DNA of 64,000 nucleotides from an uncultured Acidocella sp. (GCF_946222605.1 NZ_CAMIIE010000001.1:1-64000), one strand, 5' to 3'. Counted from the first letter of the stretch, positions 1-9,120 are shown. The notes: generated by a model from the letters alone, not told the origin. Made by a program: numbers and translations.

Positions 1-54
1 AAATTGCTCGCTAAAACAAAATCTAGAGCATCAAGCTAAAAGCTTGATGCTCTA
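1..54 (+). repeat. Partial copy (A) of a 104-base double-hairpin element
   Basis: The right half of an element found complete at 46057-46160, 48357-48460 and 51566-51669. What remains is the end of the first hairpin (AAATTGCTC), a spacer with CTAAAACAAAATCT, and the whole second hairpin with arms GAGCATCAAGC and GCTTGATGCTC. It is cut by the window edge. It lies just beyond the 3' end of gabT, in the same orientation as copy B. Confidence 0.85.
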
Positions 55-60
55 AGTTTT

Positions 61-1341
61 TTACGCGGTCGCGAGCGCGGCTTCCAGAATATCCAAGCCT
101 TCTTCCAGCAGCGCGTCGGAGATGGTGAGCGGCATCAACAGCCGCACCGCATTGCCGAACACGCCGCAGGAAAGCAGGATCAGCCCCTTTTCCTTGGCGG
201 CGGCGAGGATCTTTTTCGTCGCTTCAGGGTCCGGCTCGTCGGTGCCGCGGCTCTTCACCACGTCGAAGGCGATCATCGCGCCGGGGCCACGGATATTGGC
301 GATCGGGTGCGCGTCGTTGCGCGTGGCCATCGCCTCCAGCCGGGTCTTCATCCGCGCGCCGATGACATTGGCGCGCTCGACCAGCCTCTCTTCCTCGATC
401 ACCTCCAGCACCGCCAGCGCCGCCGCGCAGCCCAAGGGCGAGCCCGCATAGGTGCCGCCCAAGCCGCCCGGTTCGGCCGCATCCATGATCTCGGCCTTGC
501 CGATGACGGCGGAGAGCGGGAAGCCGCCGGCGAGCGACTTCGCCACGGTCATGATGTCCGGCTTGATCGAGGAATGCTCGATGGCGAACATCTTGCCGGT
601 GCGGGCAAAGCCGGTCTGCACCTCGTCGATGATCAGCAGGATGCCATGCTGATCGCAGATCTTGCGCAGGCCGATCAGCAGCTCCTCAGGGGCGGGCAGG
701 AAGCCGCCTTCGCCCTGCACCGGCTCCAGCGCGATGGCGGCGACCCGCGACGGCTCGATATCGGCGCGGAACAGCATCTCGATATATTTCAGCGACTCTT
801 CGACGCTGACCTCGAACTGCTTGTGCGGGAACGGCACGTGATAGATTTCCGCCGGCATCGGCGCGAATTTCTTCTTGTAGGGCAACACCTTGCCGGTCAT
901 CGCCATGGTCAGCATGGTGCGGCCGTGATAGCCGCCGGCGAAGGTGATCACGCCGGGGCGGCCGGTGGCGGCGCGGGCGATCTTCACCGCATTCTCCAGC
1001 GCCTCGGCGCCGGTGGTGAAGAAGATGGTTTTCGCCTCGCCCTCGATCGGCGCGATGGCGTTCAGCTTCTCGGCCAGCTCGATGTAGCTGTCATACGGCG
1101 TGACCTGGAAGCAGGTATGGGTGAAGGCCTCCATCTGCTTCTGCACTGCCGCCATCACTTTCGGGTGGCGATGGCCGGTATTCAGCACCGCGATGCCGCC
1201 GGCGAAATCGATATAGCGCTTGCCCTCGACATCCCACAGCTCGGCATTCTCCGCGCGGGCGGTGAAAACCGCATGGGCATTGCCCACGCCACGCGGCACC
1301 GCCGCCGTGCGGCGCGCCATCAACTCGCTGTTCGTGCTCAT
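61..1341 (-). CDS. gabT: 4-aminobutyrate aminotransferase
   Basis: PLP-dependent class III aminotransferase that moves the amino group of GABA to 2-oxoglutarate, giving succinate semialdehyde and glutamate; cytosolic GABA catabolism. The 426 residues equal the E. coli GabT length and follow it from the first residues (NSELMARR, PRGVG, WDVEGKRYIDFAGGIAVLNTGH). Visible motifs are TGAEALENAVK (110-120), the cofactor aspartate in IIDEVQ (D239) and the Schiff-base lysine in TVAKSLAGG (K268). An in-frame ATG ten codons upstream exists; I chose the inner one because it aligns with the family. No gabD dehydrogenase is beside it. A TATAAT hexamer reading on the minus strand at 1398-1403 could be its -10, but no well-spaced -35 is visible. 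A related 5-aminovalerate or other omega-aminotransferase role cannot be excluded. Confidence 0.93.
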   Translation of the reverse strand: MSTNSELMARRTAAVPRGVGNAHAVFTARAENAELWDVEGKRYIDFAGGIAVLNTGHRHPKVMAAVQKQMEAFTHTCFQVTPYDSYIELAEKLNAIAPIEGEAKTIFFTTGAEALENAVKIARAATGRPGVITFAGGYHGRTMLTMAMTGKVLPYKKKFAPMPAEIYHVPFPHKQFEVSVEESLKYIEMLFRADIEPSRVAAIALEPVQGEGGFLPAPEELLIGLRKICDQHGILLIIDEVQTGFARTGKMFAIEHSSIKPDIMTVAKSLAGGFPLSAVIGKAEIMDAAEPGGLGGTYAGSPLGCAAALAVLEVIEEERLVERANVIGARMKTRLEAMATRNDAHPIANIRGPGAMIAFDVVKSRGTDEPDPEATKKILAAAKEKGLILLSCGVFGNAVRLLMPLTISDALLEEGLDILEAALATA

Positions 1342-1427
1342 TCCGGGTCCATCTCCATCGCGTGACATCACGCCCGCCAGATCGGGGTGTGTTTAAGATT
1401 ATAAACGCCACCAATCCGCCGCGCCAG

Positions 1428-1724
1428 TCAATTCGGGCGGTCTGGTTCCGCCGACGTGGGCTTTTTTTCAAAGGGTCCGGCGGCGGGCGCGGGGCAGGGC
1501 GTGGTGGCGATATTCAACACCTGGGCCAGAGGCGGGCCATCCTGGCAGGCGCGCACGCCAGCCCACACGGCTTCGTCCGGTCCGGCCAGCACGGCCTCCA
1601 CCCGGCCATCCGCCAGATTGCGCACCCAGCCTTGCAGCCCCAGCGCGTGCGCCCGGCGCGCCAGCCAGTCCCGATAGCCAACGCCCTGCACCCGCCCGGA
1701 GATCAGCAGGTGCAGCGCGCTCAT
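1428..1724 (-). CDS. acyP: Acylphosphatase
   Basis: Small enzyme hydrolysing carboxyl-phosphate bonds of acylphosphates. The 98 residues hold the family signature GRVQGVGYRDW near the N-terminus with the phosphate-binding arginine (R18) and the catalytic asparagine in VRNLADGRVE (N36). The usual length is about 90; about ten extra C-terminal residues (FEKKPTSAEPDRPN) look disordered. Its ATG overlaps the stop of the ATP12-family gene in an ATGA, so it is very probably the last gene of an asmA-atp12-acyP transcript and translationally coupled. Confidence 0.9.
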   Translation of the reverse strand: MSALHLLISGRVQGVGYRDWLARRAHALGLQGWVRNLADGRVEAVLAGPDEAVWAGVRACQDGPPLAQVLNIATTPCPAPAAGPFEKKPTSAEPDRPN

Positions 1725-2416
1725 GGCTGGGTGAGTTTCAGGAAATCGAGCGCGGCGCTGACATCGGCCAGCACCCGCGCGCGGCGGGCTTCGTCCAGCG
1801 GGTCGTCGCCCCATTGTCCGGCCTGCCAAAGCTCGTCCAGCGCCGCGGCGGCGCAGGCGGTCTGGGCCTCCAACGCGCCCTCGGCGGCGGCCAGGCCAAG
1901 CACGAAACTGCCCAGCGCCGGGATCAGCACGCCGAGTGCGGCCAGCGCCGCATCGTCGCGCGCGGCCAGCAGCGCTTCCAGCTTCTCCCTGGTCCAGGGC
2001 AGCTGGTTCACCGGCATCAGCCCGATGGTGGTGATCAGCCCGATGCCATGGGTGGCGTTCAGCCAGCGCAGCCAGGGGTCCCATTCCGCGTGCTGGCGCG
2101 CGGCCAGCTCCGGCGGGCCCTCGGCGCGGTAGCAGAGCAGGTCGTTCAGCCCATAGGCGGCCAGCTGGCGGATGATCTCCTCCCGGTGCAGCGCCACCCG
2201 CTCCTGCGCGGTGCAGACCATCTGGGTCAGCGGCAGATCATCCGGGGTGAATTCCGCGCCGGTGCGGTTCCATTCCTGCGCGATCGCCTCTGCCAGCTTC
2301 AGCGAGGCGACGCTGAGCGGCGCGCCCGAGGGCATTTTGACCAGCCGCTTGTCGAGCTGCACGCGAAATGCGCCATCCTGCGCCAGCGGCGCGGCCAGGG
2401 TCCAGAAGCGCTTCAT
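1721..2416 (-). CDS. ATP12-family F1-ATPase assembly chaperone
   Basis: A 231-residue protein of the ATP12 family, which in mitochondria chaperones the alpha subunit of F1-ATPase and is found in alphaproteobacteria. Recognised from the N-terminal block (RFW, VQLDKRLVKMPSG, LAEAIAQEW) and the downstream LPLTQM and DLLCYRA blocks; the family's tryptophan-rich stretch (EWDPWLRWL) is at about residues 111-119. No signal peptide or membrane segment. It overlaps asmA by four bases upstream (ATGA) and acyP by four bases downstream. Family assignment is firm; the role in bacterial ATP synthase assembly is taken from the family. Confidence 0.88.
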   Translation of the reverse strand: MKRFWTLAAPLAQDGAFRVQLDKRLVKMPSGAPLSVASLKLAEAIAQEWNRTGAEFTPDDLPLTQMVCTAQERVALHREEIIRQLAAYGLNDLLCYRAEGPPELAARQHAEWDPWLRWLNATHGIGLITTIGLMPVNQLPWTREKLEALLAARDDAALAALGVLIPALGSFVLGLAAAEGALEAQTACAAAALDELWQAGQWGDDPLDEARRARVLADVSAALDFLKLTQP

Positions 2417-5049
2417 TGGCCGAGGATGCCTTGCAGCAGATTGCGCGGCCCGCTGGCCGGGGCCGAGGTGCCGGCGGCGGGGGCGCTGGCGGGGGCGGCC
2501 GACGCCGGGCCGGGTGCCCCCATGCGCGCCAGGCTGAGGGCGGCGGGGCAGACATCGGTTTGGCTGTCATTGCCGAGCAGCCCGGCCACCTGGCCCAGCA
2601 GCGTGTTCGCCCCCAGCGCTTTCTGCACCGGATTGGCGGCGAGCCCGCTGGCCGCGGCAGCGGCCGCACTTACCGCCGATTGCGGCGCGACGCTGTAATG
2701 CGGCGCCAGGAAGGTTCCGCCCACCTGCACCGGCACCGTGACATTGGTGCCGCCGACGGCGAGGCGCGGTTTCAGCACCAGCCCCAGCGTCTCATCCGCG
2801 AAATTCACCGTGCCGCCGCCTTGCAGCAGCAGCCGGCTGGAATCCAGCGTCAGCGCCTTCACCGTGCCGGTGCCGTTCTGCGCATCCAGCCGCAGCGCCG
2901 CGCAGCGCACGGAAACCGGCCCCTGCGCCCCGGCGAGATTGCCCGGCAGCCCGACCGATTGCAGCGCGTCGCCGAAAATCTGCCCGATCACCCGCCCATC
3001 GACGACGCCATTGACACTGGCCAGGCCAAGCTGGCCGGTGACGGAGCCAAGTAAAGCCGGCAGGGTATTGCCGCGCCCGCTGGCATCCAGTCGCACCTGC
3101 ATTGTGCCCTCCGCCATGTTCTGCACGCCGAACCCATGCAGGAACGGCCCCAGCGCCAAGGCGGGGGCATTGAGCTTGACGCTGGCGCTGGCCGGGTCGG
3201 TGCTGGCATCGAGGCTGGCAGAGGCGGTGATCGCCCCGCCCGGCAGCTGCGCGGTGAGCGGATTGATCGTCAGCACGGCATTGTTCAGCACCGCATGCGC
3301 CTGCACGGCGCTGTAGGTCGCCTTGCCATAGGTCAGGGAATCGGCGTGCAGCATCACATCGGCGCTGGCGCGGCGCAGCAGGCTGACCGGCAGGGCGATG
3401 TCCGGCACCAGCTGTGCGGGCGCCGGCGCCGCCGGGCTGGTCGCCTGGCTTGCGGCCGGCACGGTGGAAGCGCTGGGGGAGGGCCAGGCGGCGGCCAGCG
3501 CGTCGATATCCGCCTGGGCGATGTTGAGATCCAGCTCCAGCTTGGGGGTGGCGCCGAAGCTCAGGCTGGCATCGCCGCCGAAGCTGGCATTGTCCATGCT
3601 GGCGGCCAGGCTGTCGAAGCCGATCGCATGGTCCAGACCCTGCCCGCCAGGGTCGATCAGCGTGGTCTTCACCGCGATGTTTTTCCAGCCGGGCAAAGCG
3701 GTGCCGGCGGCGGGCGACAAGGCGGCGAGGTCGGGGATGGAGAGGCTGAGCGCCAGCGCCGCCCCGGCCAGCGTGTGCGGGGTGGCGATGCCGCCGGTCA
3801 GGCTGAGGCTGGCATTGCCCAGGCTGGCATTCAGGCTCTCGGCGAAATTCCCGGCGGGCGGGGTGCTGGCCGGCAGCCAGTTGGCCGGGATGAAGGCGCT
3901 GGGCGCGGTGAAATTGCCTTGCAGGGTGAACGGCATCGCCCCCAGCGTGCCTTTGGCGCTCAGCGTGCCGGAGCGGTCCAGCCCCGGCAGCTCCAGGTCC
4001 AACGCCGCCAGGGTCAGGCCCGGGCGCAGGCTGGAGAGGTCCGCCGCGCCGGCCTTCAGTGAGATATCGCTGATCGCCGGCAGCTTCGCCCCCTGGTCGG
4101 CGATGCGTGCGGCCAGAGTGAGGTTTTGCAGCGGCGGCAGGTTGAGCCCGCCCAGCCAGGAGGGCGGCAGCGCGGCGGTGACGCTGGCCAGCGCCGGGAT
4201 GCTCGCGTTCAGCGCCAGATCGTAGCCGCTGGCATTTTGCGGGCGCGTCACCTTGCCTTGCAGCGTGGCGCTGGCGCCGGCGAAGCCGAAATTCAGATCC
4301 ACCGGCCAGGGGCTGTTGCCGCTGCCGGTCAGCCGCGCCACCGGGCCGACCATGCCCTGCATGGTCAGCTTGGTGGCGCCGATGGCGGCCGCGCCGGTCA
4401 GGTGCAAGGGCGCCTGCAGGGAGCTGGCCTGGCCGGTCAGTCTGGTGAGCCGGATGACATTCGGCGGGCTGCTGCCGGGGCCGCGCAGAATGATCTGGCC
4501 GTTTTGCAACTCCACCGCCTGCAGCGCCACCTTATAACGCGGGCGCTTGGCGCGCGGGGCCGGGCTGGTCTCGGCGGGGCCGGCGGAGGCGCTGGCGGCC
4601 GGGGCAAAATTCCAGTCCGCCTGGCCCTTTGCGTCGCGCTCCAGATAAAGTTTCGGGCCGACCAGCACCAGGCGCAGAATATTCACCTGATGATGCAGCA
4701 GCGGCAGCAGCGCGATTTGCGCCTGCACCTGGTCCAGCGTCAGCAGCGACGGATCGGCGAAGCCTTGCGGATTGGAGAGGCTGAGCGTGCTGGCGGTCAA
4801 GGTCGGGGTCAAGGAGAGCTGCAGCTTGATCGGCCCGCCAATGCTGAGCTGCCGCCCGGTTGCCTGCTGCGCCGCCGCCACGATCTGCGGCGCGTAATCA
4901 TTCGGGTTGAAGCGCGCCAGGAACCAGGCTGCTCCGGCGAGCGGCACCGCCACGGCCAGGGCGACCGCCCCGCCGACATACCAAATCCAGCGCCGCCGCC
5001 GGGGCGGGCGGGGAATTTCGCGTGAAACCGGGGTGCGCTGCCTGTCCAT
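2413..5049 (-). CDS. asmA: AsmA-family envelope protein
   Basis: An 878-residue protein with a basic cytoplasmic start (RRRR at about 18), one membrane helix (about 23-45) and a long periplasmic part, the topology of AsmA proteins. The block after the helix, with FLARFNPNDY, QIVAAAQQATGRQL and GGPIKLQLSLTPTL, is the AsmA N-terminal signature; the C-terminal 250 residues form the second conserved AsmA block. The middle is a long beta-rich, Ala/Leu/Pro-rich region. Large AsmA-like proteins are linked to phospholipid transport between membranes and outer-membrane assembly. First gene of the minus-strand group with atp12 and acyP. The symbol is used for the family, not for strict orthology. Confidence 0.85.
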   Translation of the reverse strand: MDRQRTPVSREIPRPPRRRRWIWYVGGAVALAVAVPLAGAAWFLARFNPNDYAPQIVAAAQQATGRQLSIGGPIKLQLSLTPTLTASTLSLSNPQGFADPSLLTLDQVQAQIALLPLLHHQVNILRLVLVGPKLYLERDAKGQADWNFAPAASASAGPAETSPAPRAKRPRYKVALQAVELQNGQIILRGPGSSPPNVIRLTRLTGQASSLQAPLHLTGAAAIGATKLTMQGMVGPVARLTGSGNSPWPVDLNFGFAGASATLQGKVTRPQNASGYDLALNASIPALASVTAALPPSWLGGLNLPPLQNLTLAARIADQGAKLPAISDISLKAGAADLSSLRPGLTLAALDLELPGLDRSGTLSAKGTLGAMPFTLQGNFTAPSAFIPANWLPASTPPAGNFAESLNASLGNASLSLTGGIATPHTLAGAALALSLSIPDLAALSPAAGTALPGWKNIAVKTTLIDPGGQGLDHAIGFDSLAASMDNASFGGDASLSFGATPKLELDLNIAQADIDALAAAWPSPSASTVPAASQATSPAAPAPAQLVPDIALPVSLLRRASADVMLHADSLTYGKATYSAVQAHAVLNNAVLTINPLTAQLPGGAITASASLDASTDPASASVKLNAPALALGPFLHGFGVQNMAEGTMQVRLDASGRGNTLPALLGSVTGQLGLASVNGVVDGRVIGQIFGDALQSVGLPGNLAGAQGPVSVRCAALRLDAQNGTGTVKALTLDSSRLLLQGGGTVNFADETLGLVLKPRLAVGGTNVTVPVQVGGTFLAPHYSVAPQSAVSAAAAAASGLAANPVQKALGANTLLGQVAGLLGNDSQTDVCPAALSLARMGAPGPASAAPASAPAAGTSAPASGPRNLLQGILGQ

Positions 5050-5149
5050 GAAGCGGAATTAGTCGCTTTTATGCCGATAGACGAGGGGCAAGCTTGTGAA
5101 ACAGCGCAACACGCGCTATGCGCCCCGGCTTAAGTTTGTCGGCCCGGAT

Positions 5150-5234
5150 GCGGGCGTGGTGAAACTGGTAGACACGCCAGATTTAGGTTCTGGTGGCGAA
5201 AGCCATGGGGGTTCAAGTCCCTCCGCCCGCACCA
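5150..5234 (+). tRNA. tRNA-Leu (anticodon TAG)
   Basis: A 7-bp acceptor stem (GCGGGCG with CGCCCGC), an anticodon stem CCAGA/TCTGG with loop TTTAGGT giving anticodon TAG, a class II variable arm (TGGCGAAAGCCA), a T-arm with GTTCAAGTC, and an encoded CCA at 5232-5234. It ends only 39 bases before tig. Confidence 0.96.
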
Positions 5235-5273
5235 GACCGCTTTGTTGTTGATTTAACGAGGTTTGTTCGTCCC

Positions 5274-6596
5274 ATGCAGGTTACCGAAACGCTCTCCGAC
5301 GGCTTGAAGCGCGGCTTCACGGTCGTGGTTCCCGAACCCGAACTGGCCGCCAAGCGTGAGCAGCGTTTGGCCGAGCTGAGCAAGACCATCCAGATGCCGG
5401 GCTTCCGCCCCGGCAAGGTGCCGATGAACATCGTGCGCAAGCGCTATGGCGAGGCCGTGGCCGCCGAGATCGTCGAGGGCGCGGTGAACCAGGCCCATTC
5501 CCAGCTCCTCACCGAGCGCAATCTGCGCCCGGCGATGCAGCCGAAGCTGGAAATCGTCAAGCCGGGCACCGAGTCCGAGCTGGAATTCACCGTCGAGATG
5601 GAAATCCTCCCCGAGGTGGCGGTGCCGGACCTGTCCGATGTCACGCTCTCCAAGCCGGTCGCCGCGGTCAGCGATGACAAGGTCGAGGAAAGCCTGAAAA
5701 ACATCGCCGAGCAGCGCAAGAGCTTCACCAAGGTCGAAGAGACCCGCCCGGCCGTGGCCGGCGAGCAGTTGACCGTCGATTTCATCGGCCGCATCGATGG
5801 CGTCGCCTTCGAGGGCGGCACCGCCCAGGATGTGGCGCTGATCGTCGAGGGCCCGGGCTTCATCCCCGGCTTCACCGAGCAGGTGGTCGGCATGCAGGTG
5901 GGCGAGACCAAGACCATCACCGTGACCTTCCCCGAGGAATACGGCGCCAAGGATCTGGCCGGGAAGACCGCCGAATTCGAGATCACCGCCAAGCAGCTGG
6001 CCGTGGCCGAGGTGCCGGTGCTGGATGACGAGCTGGCCAAGACCATGGGTCTCGAAGGGCTGGAGCAGCTCAAGGAGCGCGTGAAGGAGCAGATCGGCCG
6101 TGAATATGAAGGCCTGACCCGCGCCAAGCTGAAGCGCGCGCTGCTGGACGTGCTGGCCGAGAAGGCCCAGTTCCAGGCGCCGGTGTCGCTGGTCGATGCC
6201 GAGTTCGACGCGATCTGGGCGCAGGTTGAGGCCGAGAAGGCCGCCGGCGAGCAGGACCCGGAAGATGCCGGCAAGGATGAGGAGACCCTGAAGGCCGAGT
6301 ACAAGGCGATCGCCGATCGCCGCGTTCGCCTGGGCCTGCTGGTCGCCGAAATCGGCCGCGCCAACGAGGTGCAGGTGACCGACCAGGAGCTGCAGCGCGC
6401 CATGTTCAACGAGGCGATGCGCTATGGCCCGCAGGCGATGCAGGTGGTGGAGTTCTTCCGCAAGAACCCCCAGCAGATGGAGCGTTTCCGCGGCCCGATC
6501 TTCGAGGACAAGGTGATCGACTTCCTGCTCGGCTCCGTGAAGCAGGATGAGGTCAGCGTCTCCGCCGAGGAACTCGCCAAGGACCCGGAAGAGTAA
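5274..6596 (+). CDS. tig: Trigger factor, ribosome-associated chaperone and peptidyl-prolyl isomerase
   Basis: Ribosome-bound chaperone that meets nascent chains at the exit tunnel. 440 residues, the usual size. The N-terminal ribosome-binding domain has the signature GFRPGKVP (43-50); an FKBP-type isomerase domain follows (about 155-245, with VDFIGRIDG, FEGGTA and FIPGFTEQVVGM); the C-terminal part is the helical chaperone body. The frame is open into the upstream tRNA, so the start was placed at the ATG beginning MQVTETL, preceded by a GAGG-like site about ten bases away. It heads the tig-clpP-clpX-lon series. It may share a transcript with tRNA-Leu upstream. Two hairpins follow the stop. 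Confidence 0.97.
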   Translation: MQVTETLSDGLKRGFTVVVPEPELAAKREQRLAELSKTIQMPGFRPGKVPMNIVRKRYGEAVAAEIVEGAVNQAHSQLLTERNLRPAMQPKLEIVKPGTESELEFTVEMEILPEVAVPDLSDVTLSKPVAAVSDDKVEESLKNIAEQRKSFTKVEETRPAVAGEQLTVDFIGRIDGVAFEGGTAQDVALIVEGPGFIPGFTEQVVGMQVGETKTITVTFPEEYGAKDLAGKTAEFEITAKQLAVAEVPVLDDELAKTMGLEGLEQLKERVKEQIGREYEGLTRAKLKRALLDVLAEKAQFQAPVSLVDAEFDAIWAQVEAEKAAGEQDPEDAGKDEETLKAEYKAIADRRVRLGLLVAEIGRANEVQVTDQELQRAMFNEAMRYGPQAMQVVEFFRKNPQQMERFRGPIFEDKVIDFLLGSVKQDEVSVSAEELAKDPEE

Positions 6597-6603
6597 GAAA
6601 GCA

Positions 6604-6641
6604 GCCGCTTTTTGAAAAAAGCGGCACCAAAAACTTTTGGA
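6604..6641 (+). terminator. Hairpin with AAAAACTTTTGG tail after tig (family 2, copy 1)
   Basis: Arms GCCGCTTTTT and AAAAAGCGGC (6604-6625) followed by ACCAAAAACTTTTGG. The same design (variable GC arm, T/A-rich tip and AAAAGTTTTTGG-like flank) recurs at 34625, 46176 and 48270. Likely a transcription terminator or RNA 3'-end stabiliser for tig. Confidence 0.6.
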
Positions 6642-6650
6642 ACTGGGTTG

Positions 6651-6689
6651 GAAGCCTTGTCCTGAATAGGGGCAAGGCTTCTGCTTTTT
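6651..6689 (+). terminator. Second hairpin downstream of tig
   Basis: Arms GAAGCCTTG (6651-6659) and CAAGGCTTC (6673-6681) form nine base pairs around a 13-base loop, followed by TGCTTTTTGG. A plausible rho-independent terminator between tig and clpP. Confidence 0.55.
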
Positions 6690-6824
6690 GGGGGTGCCTC
6701 TAGACGAACCGGAAAGATGCTCTAACCTAAGAGCTATGACGCCGTGTTTCGCGGTTATGGCGGCCACGTGCTGGCGCGGTAACGAGGCGGAAGCTGCGGT
6801 TATTTGATAAAGGATTGAAAACAC

Positions 6825-7493
6825 ATGTGGGATCGGGATCCTGTCGAGGTCTATAACAACAACCTCGTGCCCATGGTCGTGGAGCAGACCGCGCGCGGCG
6901 AGCGCTCTTACGACATCTATTCCCGGCTGCTGAAGGAACGCATCATCTTCCTCACCGGCCAGGTGAACGATGTCGTGTCGTCCCTGCTCTGCGCCCAGTT
7001 TCTGTTCCTGGAGAGCGAGAATCCGAACAAGGAAATCTCCTTCTACATCAACAGCCCGGGCGGCGTCGTCTCCTCCGGCCTCGCCATCTATGACACGATG
7101 CAATATATCCGCTCGCCGGTTTCCACCGTGTGTCTGGGTCAGGCCGCCTCGATGGGCTCGCTGCTGCTCTGCGCCGGCGCCAAGGGCAAGCGATTCGCCC
7201 TGCCGAACGCCCGCGTGATGGTGCATCAGCCCTCCGGCGGGGCCCAGGGCCAAGCCACGGACATCGAAATCCAGGCGCGCGAGATCCTCAAGCTGCGCTC
7301 CAAGTTGAACCAGATCTATGTCGATCACACGGGCCAGCCCCTCGAAGCCATCGAGGCGAAGCTGGAGCGCGACACCTATATGTCAGCGGAAGAAGCCAAG
7401 GATTTCGGCATTGTCGATGAGGTGGTGAAATACCAGGCCGAGACCGGCAGCGTGAAGAGCGACGCGCCCAAGCCCGACTCCAGCGGAAGCTAA
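6825..7493 (+). CDS. clpP: ATP-dependent Clp protease, proteolytic subunit
   Basis: Serine peptidase that forms the double seven-membered ring of ClpXP/ClpAP in the cytosol. The 222 residues carry the catalytic triad: S109 in GQAASMGS, H134 in MVHQPSGG and D183 in ERDTYMS. The N-terminal stretch VPMVVEQTARGERSYDIYSRLLKERIIFL is typical of alphaproteobacterial ClpP. The start has an AAGGA site (about 6807-6811) and fits homologues. The C-terminus has a polar tail after EVVKY. It lies 228 bases after tig and 228 before clpX, so separate transcription is possible; a candidate terminator follows it. Confidence 0.97.
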   Translation: MWDRDPVEVYNNNLVPMVVEQTARGERSYDIYSRLLKERIIFLTGQVNDVVSSLLCAQFLFLESENPNKEISFYINSPGGVVSSGLAIYDTMQYIRSPVSTVCLGQAASMGSLLLCAGAKGKRFALPNARVMVHQPSGGAQGQATDIEIQAREILKLRSKLNQIYVDHTGQPLEAIEAKLERDTYMSAEEAKDFGIVDEVVKYQAETGSVKSDAPKPDSSGS

Positions 7494-7523
7494 GCCTGGC
7501 GCCCAAGCTTCCGAAGGTTTCGG

Positions 7524-7561
7524 AAATCCGGTCCGTTCAACAAAAGGACGGCCGGATTTTT
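7524..7561 (+). terminator. Candidate terminator after clpP
   Basis: Arms AAATCCGG (7524-7531) and CCGGATTT (7552-7559) enclose a 20-base loop with weak further pairing, and the descending arm runs into T residues. A small hairpin TTCCGA/TCGGAA precedes it. No protein is seen in 7494-7721; the remainder is presumably the clpX promoter. Confidence 0.5.
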
Positions 7562-7721
7562 CAGTTTTTTGACGTTCCGCGGCGCAAAAAGAGGCCGTCC
7601 CCGGCCGGAAATTTTCGATACAGGTCTGAAAACCCTGTAATTTTATGAAAAAACCCGGCGCTTGTGCCCTCTGGCACGGGGGATTAGTCTTTTTAGCTAA
7701 GACGCGGGTTGTGGAGTGACT

Positions 7722-8978
7722 ATGACCAGTAAATCGGGCGACACAAAAAATACGCTTTACTGCTCCTTTTGCGGCAAGTCCCAGCATGAGGTGCGGAAGC
7801 TCATTGCCGGCCCGACCGTGTTCATCTGCGATGAATGCGTCGAGCTGTGCATGGATATCATTCGCGAGGAGCATAAGACGCATCTCGTGAAGACGCGCGA
7901 CGGCGTGCCGACGCCGCGTGAGATCTGCAAGGTGCTCGACGATTATGTCATCGGCCAGATGCACGCCAAGCGCGTGCTCTCGGTGGCGGTGCATAACCAT
8001 TATAAGCGCCTCTCGCACGCGACCAAGAGCAACGATGTCGAGATCGCGAAGTCCAACATCATGCTGGTCGGGCCGACCGGCTCGGGCAAGACCCTGCTGG
8101 CCCAGACCCTGGCGCGTATCCTCGACGTGCCCTTCACCATGGCCGACGCGACGACGCTGACCGAGGCCGGCTATGTGGGCGAGGATGTGGAGAACATCAT
8201 CCTGAAGCTGCTGCAGGCCGCCGATTATAATGTCGAGCGCGCCCAGCGCGGCATCGTCTATATCGACGAGGTGGATAAGATTTCCCGCAAGTCGGACAAT
8301 CCCTCCATCACCCGCGATGTCTCCGGTGAGGGCGTGCAGCAGGCGTTGCTGAAGATCATGGAAGGCACCGTGGCGAGCGTGCCGCCGCAGGGCGGGCGCA
8401 AGCACCCGCAGCAGGAATTCCTGCAGGTGGACACCACCAATATCCTGTTCATCTGCGGTGGCGCCTTCGCCGGGCTGGAAAAGATCATTTCCGCGCGCGG
8501 CAAGGGCTCGGGCATCGGCTTCGGCGCCGATGTCCGCTCCCAGGATGAGCGCCGCATGGGCGCCATCCTGCGCGAGGTGGAGCCCGAGGATCTGCTGAAA
8601 TTCGGCCTGATTCCGGAATTCATTGGCCGTCTGCCGGTGGTCGCCACGCTGGAGGATCTGGACGAGGCGGCGCTGATCGAGATTCTCACCAAGCCGAAGA
8701 ACGCGCTGGTCAAGCAATATGGCCGGCTGTTCGAAATGGAGGGGGTGAAGCTCACCTTCACCGAGGATGCGCTGAAGGTGGTCGCCAACCGCGCCATCAA
8801 GCGCAAGACCGGCGCGCGCGGGCTGCGTTCGATCATGGAAGGCATCCTGCTCGCCACCATGTTCGACCTGCCCGGGCTGGAAGGCGTTTCCGAGGTGGTG
8901 ATTTCCGGCGAGGTGGCCGAAGGCCGCGCCGAGCCGCTTTATCTCTACTCCGAGACGCGGACCGAAAACGCCTCCTAA
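7722..8978 (+). CDS. clpX: ClpX, AAA+ unfoldase of ClpXP
   Basis: ATP-driven unfoldase that feeds substrates to ClpP. 418 residues: N-terminal zinc-binding domain with C14, C17, C36 and C39 (CSFC, CDEC), Walker A GPTGSGKT (117-124), pore loop GYVG (150-153), Walker B IDE (181-183), sensor and C-terminal small domain. A GTG two codons upstream is in frame, but the ATG at 7722 has a GGAG site five bases before it, so I chose the ATG. It lies between clpP and lon in the standard alphaproteobacterial order. Confidence 0.97.
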   Translation: MTSKSGDTKNTLYCSFCGKSQHEVRKLIAGPTVFICDECVELCMDIIREEHKTHLVKTRDGVPTPREICKVLDDYVIGQMHAKRVLSVAVHNHYKRLSHATKSNDVEIAKSNIMLVGPTGSGKTLLAQTLARILDVPFTMADATTLTEAGYVGEDVENIILKLLQAADYNVERAQRGIVYIDEVDKISRKSDNPSITRDVSGEGVQQALLKIMEGTVASVPPQGGRKHPQQEFLQVDTTNILFICGGAFAGLEKIISARGKGSGIGFGADVRSQDERRMGAILREVEPEDLLKFGLIPEFIGRLPVVATLEDLDEAALIEILTKPKNALVKQYGRLFEMEGVKLTFTEDALKVVANRAIKRKTGARGLRSIMEGILLATMFDLPGLEGVSEVVISGEVAEGRAEPLYLYSETRTENAS

Positions 8979-8990
8979 GGCGTTTCTGCC

Positions 8991-9022
8991 CTGCAAGCCC
9001 CGCCATGCGGCGGGGCTTGCAG
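8991..9022. terminator. Perfect 14-bp hairpin between clpX and lon
   Basis: CTGCAAGCCCCGCC and GGCGGGGCTTGCAG pair perfectly around an ATGC loop. No T-run follows, so it may end transcription poorly on its own, or may act as an RNA processing or stability element between clpX and lon. Confidence 0.6.
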
Positions 9023-9120
9023 GGGCCTGATCACCTGCCGATATGTCGAATGTGGCCGTAAGAGACGGCGCATCGCGCTGTGCCTGTTGAGGGCAGCCGA
9101 CAGACCTAAGGAATATATAT

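Noticed and set aside
6700..6740. The GATGCTCTAA in the tig-clpP gap as another copy of the 104-base element
   Set aside because: Only about ten bases match; neither hairpin nor the TAGAGCA ends are present.
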